The notes: generated from the sequence alone by a model not told the origin. A DNA stretch of 64,000 nt from Pinus tabuliformis (GCA_031772625.1 CM062810.1:707905584-707969583); one strand, 5' to 3'. Positions 47,901 to 59,003 are shown, numbered from the stretch's first letter. Numbers and translations are program-made.

Positions 47901-49258
47901 AGAACTATGACAAGGTTAAAAACTATTGGAATCCCTCTCCTACACAAGAATATAGGAAATGGATTAAAGCGGATCAAATCTTAAGACATGGAACAAAACA
48001 AGCTCAACAAACTCTTGACACAGAATTAATGAAGAGGAAAATACAGCTCTCAGACGAAAGGGATATCCTTAGATGGGGATATGAAGAAAAAGGCACCTTT
48101 ACCACAAGGGAGGCTTATAACATCATTATCAAGGAACATTTGGTCAAAGACCCTCTCTGGAGCAAAGTCTGGGACCCTACCAACTGGCCGAAAGTCTCAA
48201 CCTTTCTTTGGCTCTTATGTCAAAACAAGATCCTCACTTGGGATAATCTCAGGAAGAGGAATTATCACGGGCCCTCAATATGCCCTAACTGCAGACAAGA
48301 AGAGGAATCCATAAAGCATCTTATGCACTCTTGCCACATTGTGTGCAAGCTCTGGGAAAAAGTCAGTTTTCGATGCCAAAAGGAAGGAAGAATACATGGA
48401 GACATCATAGCCATAGTTCGCAATTGGGACCAAAAACCTTATCAAAGCAAGATTTTAAACTTCTTATGGAAGCTCATTCCGGGATTCCTCATGTGGACCA
48501 TTTGGAAGGAGAGAAATCGAAGAATATTCAAGGATCATTCTGCGCCAATGGAGAATCTCTGGAAAATTATCTGCCAAAATATTAAAGAAACCATATCTCT
48601 CCATACCTGGTATCAGGAGGACCTTCCTTCTCTTCCCCAAGAACAAAACATCTGGGCTAATTGGAACCTTCAGTGGAATCAAGAACATATTTCCAAAGGA
48701 ACAAATCCTCCGATGGGTCGTTCGCCTGAAAAGTGGCTTCCTCCTCCCGAGCATATGTTCCAGCTAAACTTCGATGGGGCCTCGAAAGGTAATCCAGGTA
48801 ATTCGGGCTTTGGAGGGATATTCAGAGACTATAAGGGTGCTCCTCTTCTAACCTTTTTAGGATCAAAAGGATGGGATACCAATAACTCGGCTGAACTGGA
48901 AGGTCTGTGGCAAGGTCTTATTCTAGCTCAAAATAAGGGATTCTTCCCGCTTATCATAGAAGGCGACTCTCAGATCATCATAAATATGGTCTCCAAAATT
49001 ATGCAAGGCACTCCCTCAAGCAAAGTGAGCAACAGTTGGAGAATGGCGAAGAGGCTTGAGCACATTGAATTATGGCTCTCCCATCACAGGGCGATCACTC
49101 TCAAGCATATCCGCCGGGAAGGAAATAAAGTGGCTGACTTACTAGCTAATATTGGAGTGGAATGTGGGTTGGATCTTCACACAGGATCAATTTCCAGACT
49201 GGCCTCTGAAACCCAACTCATGGATTACCAAAATATTGTGAAGAATGAAATGAAATAG
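44986..49258 (+). pseudogene. LINE-F ORF2: endonuclease / reverse transcriptase / zf-RVT / RNase H
   Basis: Starts MKLISWNIRG at 44986 and would be about 1424 codons. Endonuclease: QETK with the catalytic Glu (residue 36), GGDFNM and SDHWP. Stops fall at 45493, 45712 and 45979. Reverse transcriptase: PGLDGFTSNFF and LDKYRPIVLCN, a 1-bp insertion in the A-run near 46593, then LKIDLSKAFDS (block A), GDPLSPFLF after a TAG at 46922, and FVDD at 47057-47068. Further stops are at 46976, 47051 and 47840. The C-terminal 47846-49258 stretch is open: zf-RVT CPNC...H...C (local residues 146-163) and RNase H with all four acidic residues (local D310, E350, D374, D431). Stops and the frameshift make it inactive. 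Confidence 0.88.
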
Positions 49259-49299
49259 GAAGAAGAAGAGCACCCAGATGCAGGTGAATTAAGGGTGTA

Positions 49300-50328
49300 T
49301 TGATGGAGTCATTTAATGATGCCGGCGCTCGGCCCTGCCAGCTGCTGGATAGCGCATTTCTCCAAGCTCAAACTTGGCTCATGATGGCTCACATAAGACG
49401 ACAGCAGGTCCGCCTGCAATTCGACTTAATTGCTCACTCTGATCGAGATAAGGCTCATGCAATTTTATTCATGGCGCACTTGGCCTTCCATTCCATTGTC
49501 TGCTCCTCGTCCTCTTGCCTTTGCCCGCTCTATACAGAAATTCTCTGCAGCAGAACGGTTACTGCCATCAACGTTTGGCTCCTGGTGGCTCTAGATGTTG
49601 GAATTAAGCTTTCCTTTTCCCAAGCTCAGCCCTGTTCTCTGAATCTTGCTCGGTTTCCCCTCGAGCTGCCTCGTCTCCCCTCCACAGACACCTGTTCTAC
49701 CAAGTTTTCCCTTCGCAGCCCGAACATGGTCCGTCATCGCATGCGAAGCCACCATGGAGGGAGCCATGGTGGTCATGGGCGTTCTCAGACTGCACACTCT
49801 GTCGATCAGCCTCTGCCCCCTGCTTCTCCGCCTTCATCTCAAGCAAATTCGCCTCCGCCTAGCCCTTCCCGCAGTCATTTCCCGCATAATGCTTTCCAGA
49901 CAACTCATTTTAAATTTCAGAGCTGCCTAAACAAGCCCATTATTACAGCCAACATTACCATTATTTTCTCTGAGGAAGAGGCTCAGCCTCAAGCTACAGC
50001 GCGCACCTCGGCTGAGCATTCTCAGGGCGGCCACCGAATTGTGGGCAGCCATGGCATTGAGCAGAATCTGGCAGATGAAGGTGAGGTAAACAGGCATGGC
50101 GAACTGCATGTCGAGGGTGATGTTCCTGGCGACACTCAGCCACCAAGTGGCAGCTCCCATGGGGCCTCTGTCTCCATTGCCATTGCAGGTAGTTCTAGCG
50201 GCACCCGTCCAACGGCAGATCCTCCAGGTGGCAGCGGGGCGGGTGACGAGGCAAAGGATGGAGAAATCTGGTATGGTAATGCATGCCCTGTTGTTGAGGA
50301 GAAACCGGACCAGGACGTGGTCATGTGA
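49300..50328 (+). pseudogene. LINE-F: possible third ORF after RNase H
   Basis: An intact 342-codon frame from ATG 49300, only 41 bp after the ORF2 stop, in the 3' part of a LINE that is otherwise full of stops. The product has a hydrophobic Ser/Cys/Leu-rich first third, a His/Gly/Arg patch (HHGGSHGGHGRS), a Pro/Ser-rich middle and an acidic Gly/Asp/Glu-rich end. I recognise no domain. The region is GC-rich and other frames there are long too (49927-50334 minus, 49646-49930 plus), so the frame may be open by composition alone. Confidence 0.35.
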
Positions 50329-50858
50329 TGCCACCTGAACCCCTTCAGGTTTTTTTGGATTACTTTGTCAAGTTCAGATGGTATTGGTTCGGTGGTTCTG
50401 GTTCTGTCTTTGTGGCTAGGTAGTCTGGTTCTTTGTCTTTGTGGTTTGGTAGTCTAAGGTTCTCCTGCTGAAATGGATAGCATCTCTATCTTTTGTTGTT
50501 GGTCTCGACGGCTTCATAGGGGGTTATCCCATATCCTCTTTTTGGCTATATCATTGTATTCAGGTTCCTATGTATGGTTTTTTGCATACTGTAACTGGTC
50601 TTCCCAATCATGGGACAATTTTGATGAGCTGAAGGCATGCAGTTGCTCTCATCCGAGGCTCCGACCTCCTTGTAATAGTATTTTCTTTTTCCTTTAATAG
50701 AATTAGTCTTTACCGAGAAAAAAAAATTCACAAAACAAATATATATACTGGACCTTTAAATCAATATATATTTATAAATTCCACTTCCTATCTGCGACTC
50801 TATTGTAGTGTCCTAAATGCCAATGAGTCCATATTCTTTGGACTATTTTCACTTTATC

Positions 50859-50935
50859 AAGAGGGTATTTGTGTAGAAAATTGTTTTCATTCTACAAGAG
50901 GGTATTTGTGTAGAAGATTGTTTCTGTTCTACAGG
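50859..50935. repeat. Internal 37-bp duplication in copy 1 of the split repeat
   Basis: GAGGGTATTTGTGTAGAA occurs at 50861 and 50898 in copy 1 but only once (about 51126) in copy 2, so it arose after the larger duplication. Confidence 0.8.
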
Positions 50936-51125
50936 AGGTTTCAAAGCTCAAAATTGGCCTTGAAAGTTAAAAATTTCATAATATAATCTTTCTGGAAAAA
51001 CAACTATATATACAGGACCTTTAAATCAATGTATATTTATAAATTCCACTTCCTATTTGCCACTCTATTTTAGTGTCCTAAATGCCAATGAGTCCATATT
51101 CTTTGGACTATTTTCACTTTATCAG

Positions 51126-51480
51126 GAGGGTATTTGTGTAGAAGATTGTTTTTATTCTAGAGGAGGTTTCAAAGCTCAAAGTACATCAAAATGTGGCTCC
51201 CTTGCTGAAAATACAATGATGGTTTCTTACAGACAAAAAGAGTGGCTTGGCCATTATAATTTTTTTTCCCACTTATGGCCACTAGCATTGCAGAAACAAA
51301 ACGAGTGTCGGTGTCCACTTACACCAGGTGAAGTTGCAGTTATCTTGAAGGCAATGGGGTATCCTAAGGAGATCCACATAAATGAGAATATGCCACATCT
51401 TCGGGTTGTCAACAGTTTCATCTCATCAGGAAAGGAAATCATTAGTGTTACAATGGGCCAAGAGACCCTCCACATACCTC
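51126..51480 (+). pseudogene. O-fucosyltransferase-family gene fragment
   Basis: The frame matches the late part of plant GDP-fucose O-fucosyltransferase-like proteins. YRQKEW is followed by SHLWPLALQKQNECRCPLTP and GEVAVILKAMGYPKE, a well-conserved block in that family, and the downstream block MPHLRVVNSFISSGKE resembles the family's MAPLRNMFPNLV region. The segment that normally lies between them (about 12 residues around the VASGQVYGG motif) is missing. Only this piece of an otherwise roughly 500-residue protein is present. The duplicated DNA upstream could be intron or exon edge. Full-length members are Golgi type II membrane proteins; this copy cannot be functional. Confidence 0.65.
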
Positions 51481-51515
51481 ACCTCACCCAACTTCCACTA
51501 CATTGTTGCACTTAA

Positions 51516-53512
51516 ACTGCCAAGAATTTCAAACAAAATATATCATTGATATCATTACAATTAAATGACCAATAAATCTAATCATCATTTTTTTTTAATT
51601 CACTACAAATGTTTTAAATTTTGAATGTCGTCCATGTGTTGATGATATTGCTAGTTGTTTCGTTAAATTTATTAATGAATATTTCGACGAATTAAATGAA
51701 TGGCTTAATATGATTTGTTCTATTAATGCACGTGTGAGGTGAAATGCGATCGTTAGATTTTATGTAAGTTAATTCGCAAATATGGGAACACAAGTTAATG
51801 CATCACGGTCAAATTATGCAATAATTTGTAATCCTGGAATGGTTCAAACCTAGTGAGTTATATATCCACCGTCCATGTATACTCCACAAAACAAAAAATT
51901 TGGTGAGAGTTATGCCCACCAAACCGTTTCACCGCACGGATCATTCTAGTTATGACAAAAGGAGCGCGCTACATATATTCTTGGCACTGCATCATCCTAA
52001 AACACATCGACAATCCCGCAAAGCGTTCTAAATTTTGTTTGGGTTTCTATTCGAATTTAATAATTCATATAATAACTTGGTGGGTGTCGTAGATTGAACA
52101 TGGAGTGCGCAGAAGATACACTTAAAATCTCGATGGATCTATCATAACCAATGAAAGAGCACACTATAAAGGATAAATTGCTTTCAACCTCCAAGGATGT
52201 CATACTCGATGAAAGCCCATTTGATATATGGTGGGTTACTTTTGACACTTTTTTTTTACACATTTTTCTGGAGCAATACCATGTTGCAGATGTACTGGTA
52301 TTTAAAAGAGGTGTGACAAGAACTTCATGGGATCATCTCATATACTTCATGCATTCATGACAACAAGATTGACTTCGACAATTTTAATATCTTCTGATCT
52401 TACTAATTTTGGTTTTGAATACTTAATATTTTTTTTGAAAGGACTATTCATGCCTCTAAAATACTATAATTCTCTTAAAAAGTCTATTTTGACAGATTGT
52501 AAGTAATAAATATTACATGAGAAAAACAAAACTTCATTAGATGAAAAACTATATATATGAATTCTCTTTTTATATATAAAAAACAACATATTTTTTCTTC
52601 TGAAAAAAACATTGCATTTTGTTTCCAATTGTTCAAATTCAAAATTTGTTGTGGCTGCTTAATATTGAGTTTAGCAATAATTTGTATTATATTAGTTTTT
52701 TCTTGGTTTATTGCTTGTAAAACGCCCTAGAGTTGAAAACGATCATGCTTATGTGGAAGAAGAAGTGGGATTGGAACAAGAAAAATAATTCAATGTTGGA
52801 TGACACCTCGAGCCTTCAGGCACCATATAAAATTGGTAAGGAATTTGGTTCAAATGGTTTTGTTAGATATCTTAGAGTGCATAACTAAATATTATTTGAG
52901 AATTTAATTTCAACAACCTATTAACCGTCCATCCAAGTATCATCCCAGGCATCTTAATTCAATTTTCACTTTGTCCAATTTAATTCAATCACTGCAATCA
53001 TTCATTTATTGTTTATGTCTCCAATATAATCATTGTGCTCAACGCACCCATTGAAACATCGCTGAGGTCAGCATATTGAAAACTCATTTGGAGCACGAAG
53101 TCGGCACAAAGTCAGTTTGCATAAAAAGGTAAAGGCACAATTTATTAGTAAGGCAAACACCATTTTTTAACAAATTTGTTTCAAAGGCTTTCTTAAAATA
53201 ATTGTGATTTAGGTGCGGTTTATTAGTACCGCAAACACCTTTGTTTTAACAAATTTGTCTCAAAGGATTTCTAAAATAAAGGTGATTCATTTTTGTTTAA
53301 AAAGAATCTTATGTTATGTTGTAAAAAATGGAATTAAAAAAAAGTGTTTATGTAATTTTTTTGAGAACCACTACAAAAGTAGTAAAAGGCACTTCCCTTT
53401 GAAAACAAATCTCCTAACTGCCATGGTGTATCTGTTTGCAGCGCCTAATATTATGCATGATATTATGTTAAACGATTAAAGAATCCTCTGCCATTATATT
53501 GAAACAATTATA
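51516..53512. other. AT-rich noncoding stretch between gene fragments
   Basis: No gene supported. It contains a roughly 79-bp duplication (about 53134-53280: TTATTAGTA then GCAAACACC, then TTAACAAATTTGT, in both copies). The 69-codon frame 52151-52360 and the 88-codon frame 53213-53479 match nothing I recognise. Confidence 0.5.
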
Positions 53513-54052
53513 ATGAGCTTCCTCTTCAATAAGCAACACATTTGCATCGCACAACACCAAAAGCTCGCAGCAGAGAGGATCGAAGCTCGCAATAGAGAGG
53601 GTCAATTTGAGATCCTCTACCTCAAATTCATGCAGCTCATCACAACCCTCATGGAATTGAAGTTACCGTCAATTGTCGTCGTCTATGGGCATGCTTCTGC
53701 AGGGGGATTTATTTCTGCATTAGCCCATGACTATATATTCATGAGAAAGGACAGAGGGTTTCTCTATATGAGCGAGATAGACATGGGTTTCGTCATTCCT
53801 CCGAGTGGCATGTCCATCATTAGGAGCAAGGTTGATTCACGTTACTTGACAGAAATTATGTTGCGCAGACCCAAGTATTCTGCTCCCATGGTCTTCAAAG
53901 TGGTTTTGGTGGACTATGTTCACGATAATTATGTCGAAACCCTAGAAGCCGCCATTGATGTAGTTGTTAAGATGGGTCAGAAAAAATGCAATAAAGAGGT
54001 TTACCTACAACTCAGGCTTTGTATTTTCTCCGAACCTATGGAGAAACTCTGA
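53513..54052 (+). pseudogene. Enoyl-CoA delta-isomerase (crotonase family) fragment
   Basis: A 179-codon open frame clearly related to plant peroxisomal enoyl-CoA delta(3),delta(2)-isomerase, which moves double bonds during beta-oxidation of unsaturated fatty acids. Diagnostic stretches are LPSIVVVYGHASAGGF (residues 51-66, second oxyanion-hole loop) and ALAHDYIFMRKDRGFLYMSE (69-88). Family members are about 240 residues. Here the first 50-60 residues are missing and the first oxyanion-hole motif (usually FFSNGxDL) is reduced to FLFNKQHI at the very start. The C-terminus ends EKL; the usual peroxisomal signal is SKL or similar. No stop or frameshift interrupts it, so the loss is recent or the frame has survived by chance; loss of the N-terminus makes activity unlikely. 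Confidence 0.82.
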
Positions 54053-54208
54053 CTGGTTGCCAAAGAGGGTTCTCTACTACTTTCCCACCTTTGGTTTCTG
54101 TATCTTTAATTTTTTTTTTTTAACTTTGTGAACCCCATGTGTCAATTGTTTGAGTACTCAAATATATGAATATTATGCATAATATTTGCATTCACAAAAG
54201 CTAGTGCA

Positions 54209-54316
54209 TTCTACAGAGTTCTTGTAGCCCCATTTTTATACACTGCCATCTGTAAATTTTGATTCTATAGAGTTCTTGTAGCCCCATTTTTATACACTCC
54301 CATTTGTAAATTTTGA
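54209..54316. repeat. Tandem duplication, 54-bp period, two copies
   Basis: AGAGTTCTTGTAGCCCCATT begins at 54215 and again at 54269; the copies differ at only a few positions. Confidence 0.92.
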
Positions 54317-54440
54317 TTCTATGCCAAACTAATCAGTGCATAATATTACAATTCTAGAGCGTATTTCGAAAATTGTGAAATAGACTTAAGCTCATGCTTT
54401 TCTAGAGGCTTGAATGAACACTAAAGAAAATTCAAAATCA

Positions 54441-54772
54441 CAAGGTTACTAATGTGACAATTGTATATGACATCCATGTTAAGCCAGTGTTGCACAGTAA
54501 TTTTTTTAGATTCAAGAAACTTTATGGCATTAGTATAAATTAATGTATGCACTAAATTTATACGTGGTTGGATGAGGGATTTTTGCTTGAAGATTCCACT
54601 TGCTTCACAAGCTTACTAATGTGACAATTGTATATGACATCCATGTTAACCCTGCATAGTAAGTTTTTCTCAAATTCTAGAAACTTTATGGCATTAGTAT
54701 AAATTAATGTATGCACTAAATTTATACATGGTTGGACCAGGGATTTGTGCTTGAAGATGCCACTGGCTTCTC
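54441..54772. repeat. Tandem duplication of intron end plus exon start (about 165 bp)
   Basis: TTACTAATGTGACAATTGTA occurs at about 54445 and 54611, and the copies run in parallel to the exon words GCTTGAAGAT (54576 and 54748 regions). The first copy therefore duplicates the end of the intron, the splice acceptor and about 30 bases of the galactosyltransferase exon; its acceptor reads GATGAG/GGATTT where the second has GACCAG/GGATTT. Confidence 0.88.
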
Positions 54773-55031
54773 TGTAAATGGTGACATTGATGTGCATACA
54801 GTTGTTGTTGCTTCCTTTCTTGTCTCACATCCAAGCTTTTCACCTCAAAGACTTCTAGACATGTCAGAAAAATGGAGAGCTCCACCTTTGCTAGAAGGCC
54901 CCGTGGATCTTTTCATTGGGATAATCTCTGCAGGCAACCACTTTAGAGACTGGATGGCTGTCAGAAAAATATGGATGCAGTCTAAACTTGTTAGATCATC
55001 GAATGTTGTGGTCCATTTTTTTGTTGCCTTG
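54741..55031 (+). pseudogene. Single exon of a hydroxyproline O-galactosyltransferase-type gene (GT31)
   Basis: 97 codons with an acceptor ...GACCAG at 54740 and a strong donor GTAAGT at 55032. The product [20 protein letters not shown], then [32 protein letters not shown] and MAVRKIWMQ..., ending HFFVAL, matches the junction between the galectin-like domain and the start of the catalytic domain of plant GALT/beta-1,3-galactosyltransferases. These Golgi enzymes add galactose to arabinogalactan proteins. The exon is open and its splice sites are intact, but no preceding or following exon is visible: the expected catalytic continuation after HFFVAL is absent in the next kilobases. I infer an isolated exon copied at the DNA level, because intron sequence is still attached. 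Confidence 0.82.
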
Positions 55032-55374
55032 GTAAGTTATTGTACATTTATTTCTACTAGATTGTTTTCGAAAAGAGTTAATAGAGTGATGGAATGATGA
55101 AATTAATTGTCATTTAACTGTCTCTATCGGAATTCACTGCATATCAATATTATTAAGAGGAAATACTATGATTGAGGGGCATATCATTTATCATCAAAGA
55201 AGATACTTGTCTTAAGATGAAAAACTCCTGAGCAAATCCTTTCAAAAATCTCAAGAAGTGGCCTTGAACACTCTGTTCATGAAGAAGCAGAGGAACAGAT
55301 AGCTAACAAAGCTTTGTTGTACCATTCAAGTTGGGTTCAAATCATCAAGCTACAAGCTACCCCAAATATGTCCT

Positions 55375-56015
55375 GTACCAAGCAAGTAAACTTCAGAGCA
55401 ATTGATTTTGGCAATATTAACTACAAGAAGTCTTCAAAAAAGACATCGGAAAAGGGGTGGTAACTGGAGAGAAATGAGGAACTATGTAAGCTTTAGGCTT
55501 TTGAATTCATTGGGCTCCTTTGAGTTAGGGTGGTTGTTTGTAGCATAATGGGCCAAGGAGCCCATAATCCTAGTCTAGACTGTTGTCCTATTTCTAGCAG
55601 TGCCTCTCTAGCCTCGATTGTTTTAACTTTTGGCGTCCCCATTTCTCATATTTTATTCCCATATTAACTTTTGGCATCCCCATTTCTGAGATTTTCTTCC
55701 CAGATGTCTTTGTTCTTTAATACTAAAGTGGCCGAAAATCCTCATCCTCCTTAATTGAGGCAGTTTTGGGGGGTTTCTTGAGATTCACCACTTGGTTTGT
55801 CTACTTTGGACAAGCCTCTATAAGGTAGCCAAAAAAATGACATTGTTGACATTAGAATGTCGTGTTTTTCTAAATCCAATGGTTGCAACCATTGTGTTGC
55901 TTGTAGGTTGAGCATTATTAGATTTTGGCGAGTTTTTGCTTATATGTATCTTCATGAAAATTTTGGCATAAGTAGACAAGGCTTCTTCAACCCTTGTGCC
56001 ATAACAATTTCATGT
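55375..56015 (+). repeat. Direct repeat, copy 1 (of unknown element)
   Basis: About 640 bp, from CAAGTAAACTTCAGAGC to CCATAACAATTTCATG, closely matched by 56395-56976. It includes GGGCCAAGGAGCCCATAAT (near 55550), an imperfect palindrome. A 46-bp stretch is itself duplicated inside this copy (AACTTTTGGC at 55625 and 55671), which copy 2 lacks. The strand is not determinable; it could be an LTR pair of a mini-element or a segmental duplication. Confidence 0.72.
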
Positions 56016-56128
56016 TCTTTCAAAAGGCTTCCACCTAGAAATGAATGAGGGTTTTGATGATCTTTACCCACACTAAATTGGATGAGATTAGAACTGTGGC
56101 AAAATTAAATTCCGCAAACCACTAGTTT

Positions 56129-56344
56129 ATGTTAGAACCGCATTCATTCTGGGAAAATTGTTTTATGTTAGAACCACATTCATTCTGGAAACATTGTTTT
56201 ATGTTAGAACTGCATTCATTATGGAAACTCTATTTTATGTTAGAACCACATGCATTTTGGAAACATTGTTTTATGATAGACCAACAATCATTTTGGAAAC
56301 CATTGTTTTATGATAGACCTGCATTTGTAGACAACCACAACATA
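56129..56344 (+). repeat. 36-bp minisatellite, about six units
   Basis: Units begin at 56129, 56165, 56201, 56237 and 56273, and a last, imperfect one at about 56310. In the plus frame each unit encodes 12 residues of the form MLEPHSFWKHCF, giving an open frame of 87 codons (56129-56392). A one-base insertion at the end of unit five breaks phase. The repeat lies between the two direct repeats. Confidence 0.9.
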
Positions 56345-56394
56345 TTGTCTTGGGTCCAATTTCTCTTTTCATGTGTTGTAAAAGACACATGAGT

Positions 56395-56976
56395 AAACAT
56401 TAGAGCAATCGATTTTGGAATTTTTAACTACAAGAAGTCTTTAAAAAAGATATCAGAAAAGGGGTGGTAACTTGGAGAGAAATGAGGAACTATGTAATCT
56501 TTAGGCTTCTGAATTCTTTGGGCTCCTTTGAGTAAGGGTGGTTGTTTGTAGCATAATGGGCCAAGGAGCCCATAATTCCTGGTCTAGATTGTTGTCCTAT
56601 TTCCATCGGCGCCTCTCTAGCCTCGATTGTTTTAACTTTTGGCATCCCCATTTTTAAGATTTTCTTCCCAGATGTCTTTGTTGTTCAATACTAAGTGGCT
56701 GAAAATCCTCATCCTCCTCTGCTGAGGGAGTTGTGGGGCATTTCTTGAGATTCAACAATTGGTTTGTCTACTAAGCCTCTATAAGGCAACCAAAAAAATG
56801 ACAGTGTTGACACTGGAATGCTGTGTTTTTCTAAATCCAATGGTTGCAGCCACTATGTTTCTTGTAGGTTGAGCAATATTAGATTTTGGCGAGTTTTTGC
56901 TTATATGTATCTTCATGAAAATTTTGGCATAGGTAGACAAGGCTTCTTCAACCCTTGTGCCATAACAGTTTCATGC
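56395..56976 (+). repeat. Direct repeat, copy 2 (of unknown element)
   Basis: Partner of 55375-56015, ending CCATAACAGTTTCATG. It includes the same palindromic GGGCCAAGGAGCCCATAAT near 56570. Sequence beyond it (56977 on) does not match what follows copy 1. Confidence 0.72.
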
Positions 56977-58963
56977 AGCTATTTAACTGAAGTGTTTGGT
57001 TTCCCTATTTTTGCATGGCTTATAAGAATTATTTTAATCACACATTGTTCTCTCAACATGTTATTCTAACGTTAAAAAGCTACACTTATTGATCATTAGA
57101 TGATATTTTTGTTTCGTAATCATAATTTCCTTTTTATTTGATCAACTTAACATGTCCTGAGTGAACGTTGAAGTGGGATGAGGTAGCGAGAGAGAATTAT
57201 CAAGGTGTTGGTTTGTCTTTATACCTGATATGATCGTCCTTACATTTCCAAGACAATATTTGTCTTCATTTCATGTTATATATATGGTCTTGATATGAAG
57301 GCATTTTTCACCTTGTAATTCATCTTGCTAGGAATTTTCACACACATATTTGCATGTTTATATGCTCAACATAAGTATACAACAAGAAACGTTTAGTGGG
57401 ATTTGGTATGTTTCCATCATTGAGTTATGTAGGATGTGAGACCACAAGGTTTACATGTCTATATATGAAACTGGGTTTATCCTTTGCTTGGAGATGGAAT
57501 AATAAAAGCATACCTGGTTTTGATATGGATCCATTTTGGATTTATACAGAATTTGAGGTCACTGGATTTTGCATATTGGTGATCAAAGGAGTTCTTGCAT
57601 GTGCAATAATTATGGAAGGATATATGAGAAATTTCATGACACACAAAAGTGCAATAATTTAGAAGAATATAATATGAGAAATTTCATGACACACAAATCA
57701 ATGTAAATTCTTATTTATGATAAAAACGAAAAACCAGTAAAGAAACAAAATTGCATAAAATTTTGACTTCTTTCTTCTATGTCATGTTTTCTTATGCCAT
57801 TGCCTTACGGCGTTTCCTTTGCAACATATGGTGCAAATGCTAATTAATTATAAATGAAATACACTATAATGATGTGGAAGCAATAATAATTTAATGTTTA
57901 CTAGTTAAATTATTCAATAATTATCTAATTAATTCCTAACTTAGAAATCAATAAATTATTATTATATCAAATTTAAGAAAAAATAGTCTTAAAGAGCTTG
58001 GCGATGGAAGTAACATAAATCCCGTAAGAAAACTTAAAGATCCAAGATTAGAAGGATACGATATGATGTGCCCACCTCTCAATTATATAGAAAAGGGAGA
58101 GGTTATGCTTATATAAGTAACAAGTGATCTGAATATGAATGAACAACTGTATTACTAGTAACTAGGTTGAATAGAGCAACAGGTCTGGTTCCAAGTTACT
58201 GTATTCATTTCATGTAACTTATGGCATTACTTATATATATAATTACGAATATATTACCATACCTTTCATAGCCATATAAGATAGCTAGTTCATAAAGTTA
58301 AAACATGCTCTATTAGTATCCCTATTTAATTAGTATTGGTTGCGTTCACTATGATTCACTTGGTTCCATAGAGGTATGATTACTTATCAATGTAAGATGA
58401 AGCTTACTACTCTGAATTACTAGTGATCAACTTGGTTTAGCTTACTCTATTGACTCATTGCTCTTAGACAAGCGGGTAACACTATACTCATATGTTTAAG
58501 CATAACCATGATAATCACCTTATATGTGTAAGATAATGAACACAGTGCTGATACATGATACTAGTAATTACAATGTTGCATATTCATACCTTTTTAACAT
58601 TATCTATACCATTGATTTACCTTATTTAATCAACATGAACAATCGACGCTTTGGAATGATGTAAACGCTATGACTAAGCTTCAGCTAAATAATTAAAATT
58701 AAGTTAAAAAAATAAATAATTTTTAAATAAAAATAATATATTAAATAAAGGTTACATAGTAGTTAGTACATGTTAATTAGCTTAAATATAGCTTAATTAA
58801 ACTAAAAAATAATAAAGACAAAGACATAAAGATTTATCTATGTAAAATTTTGCTATTATTAATATAAAATATTGAAAGACATAAAGGTTTCATCACAAAA
58901 ATAGAACAATTAATAAATATTGCATTGTTGAATGCCATCACCAAAAATTAAGAAATATATATA

Positions 58964-59003
<40 letters not shown>

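Larger units (their letters stand above)
43284..50726 (+). mobile_element. LINE-F: full-length L1-type LINE, inactivated by stops
   Basis: 7443 bp. The proposed target-site duplication is TTCAAAAAAC (43274-43283) and TTCACAAAAC (50727-50736), one mismatch; a 9-base A-run (50718-50726) is the poly-A tail. The ends also agree with the split tandem duplication around the element. It contains ORF1 (zinc knuckle), ORF2 (endonuclease, RT, zf-RVT, RNase H) and a 1.4-kb 3' region with a long open frame. One 1-bp insertion and eleven in-frame stops disable it. The last 470 codons of ORF2 are intact. Confidence 0.88.
43254..51182. repeat. Tandem duplication (about 230 bp) split by LINE-F
   Basis: The 24 bases at 43254-43277 (TGGCCTTGAAAGTTAAAAAT onward) are identical to 50955-50978, while 50741-50954 matches 51001-51182. 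Taken together, two copies of one unit lie head to tail, and LINE-F sits inside the first copy. Confidence 0.75.

Noticed and set aside
49927..50334. 135-codon minus-strand frame
   Set aside because: Opposite the LINE-F 3' frame in GC-rich DNA; wrong strand for the element and no motif.
57396..57662. 88-codon open frame with membrane-like composition
   Set aside because: No family recognised, no start context or splice signals, and the surrounding region has no coding trend.
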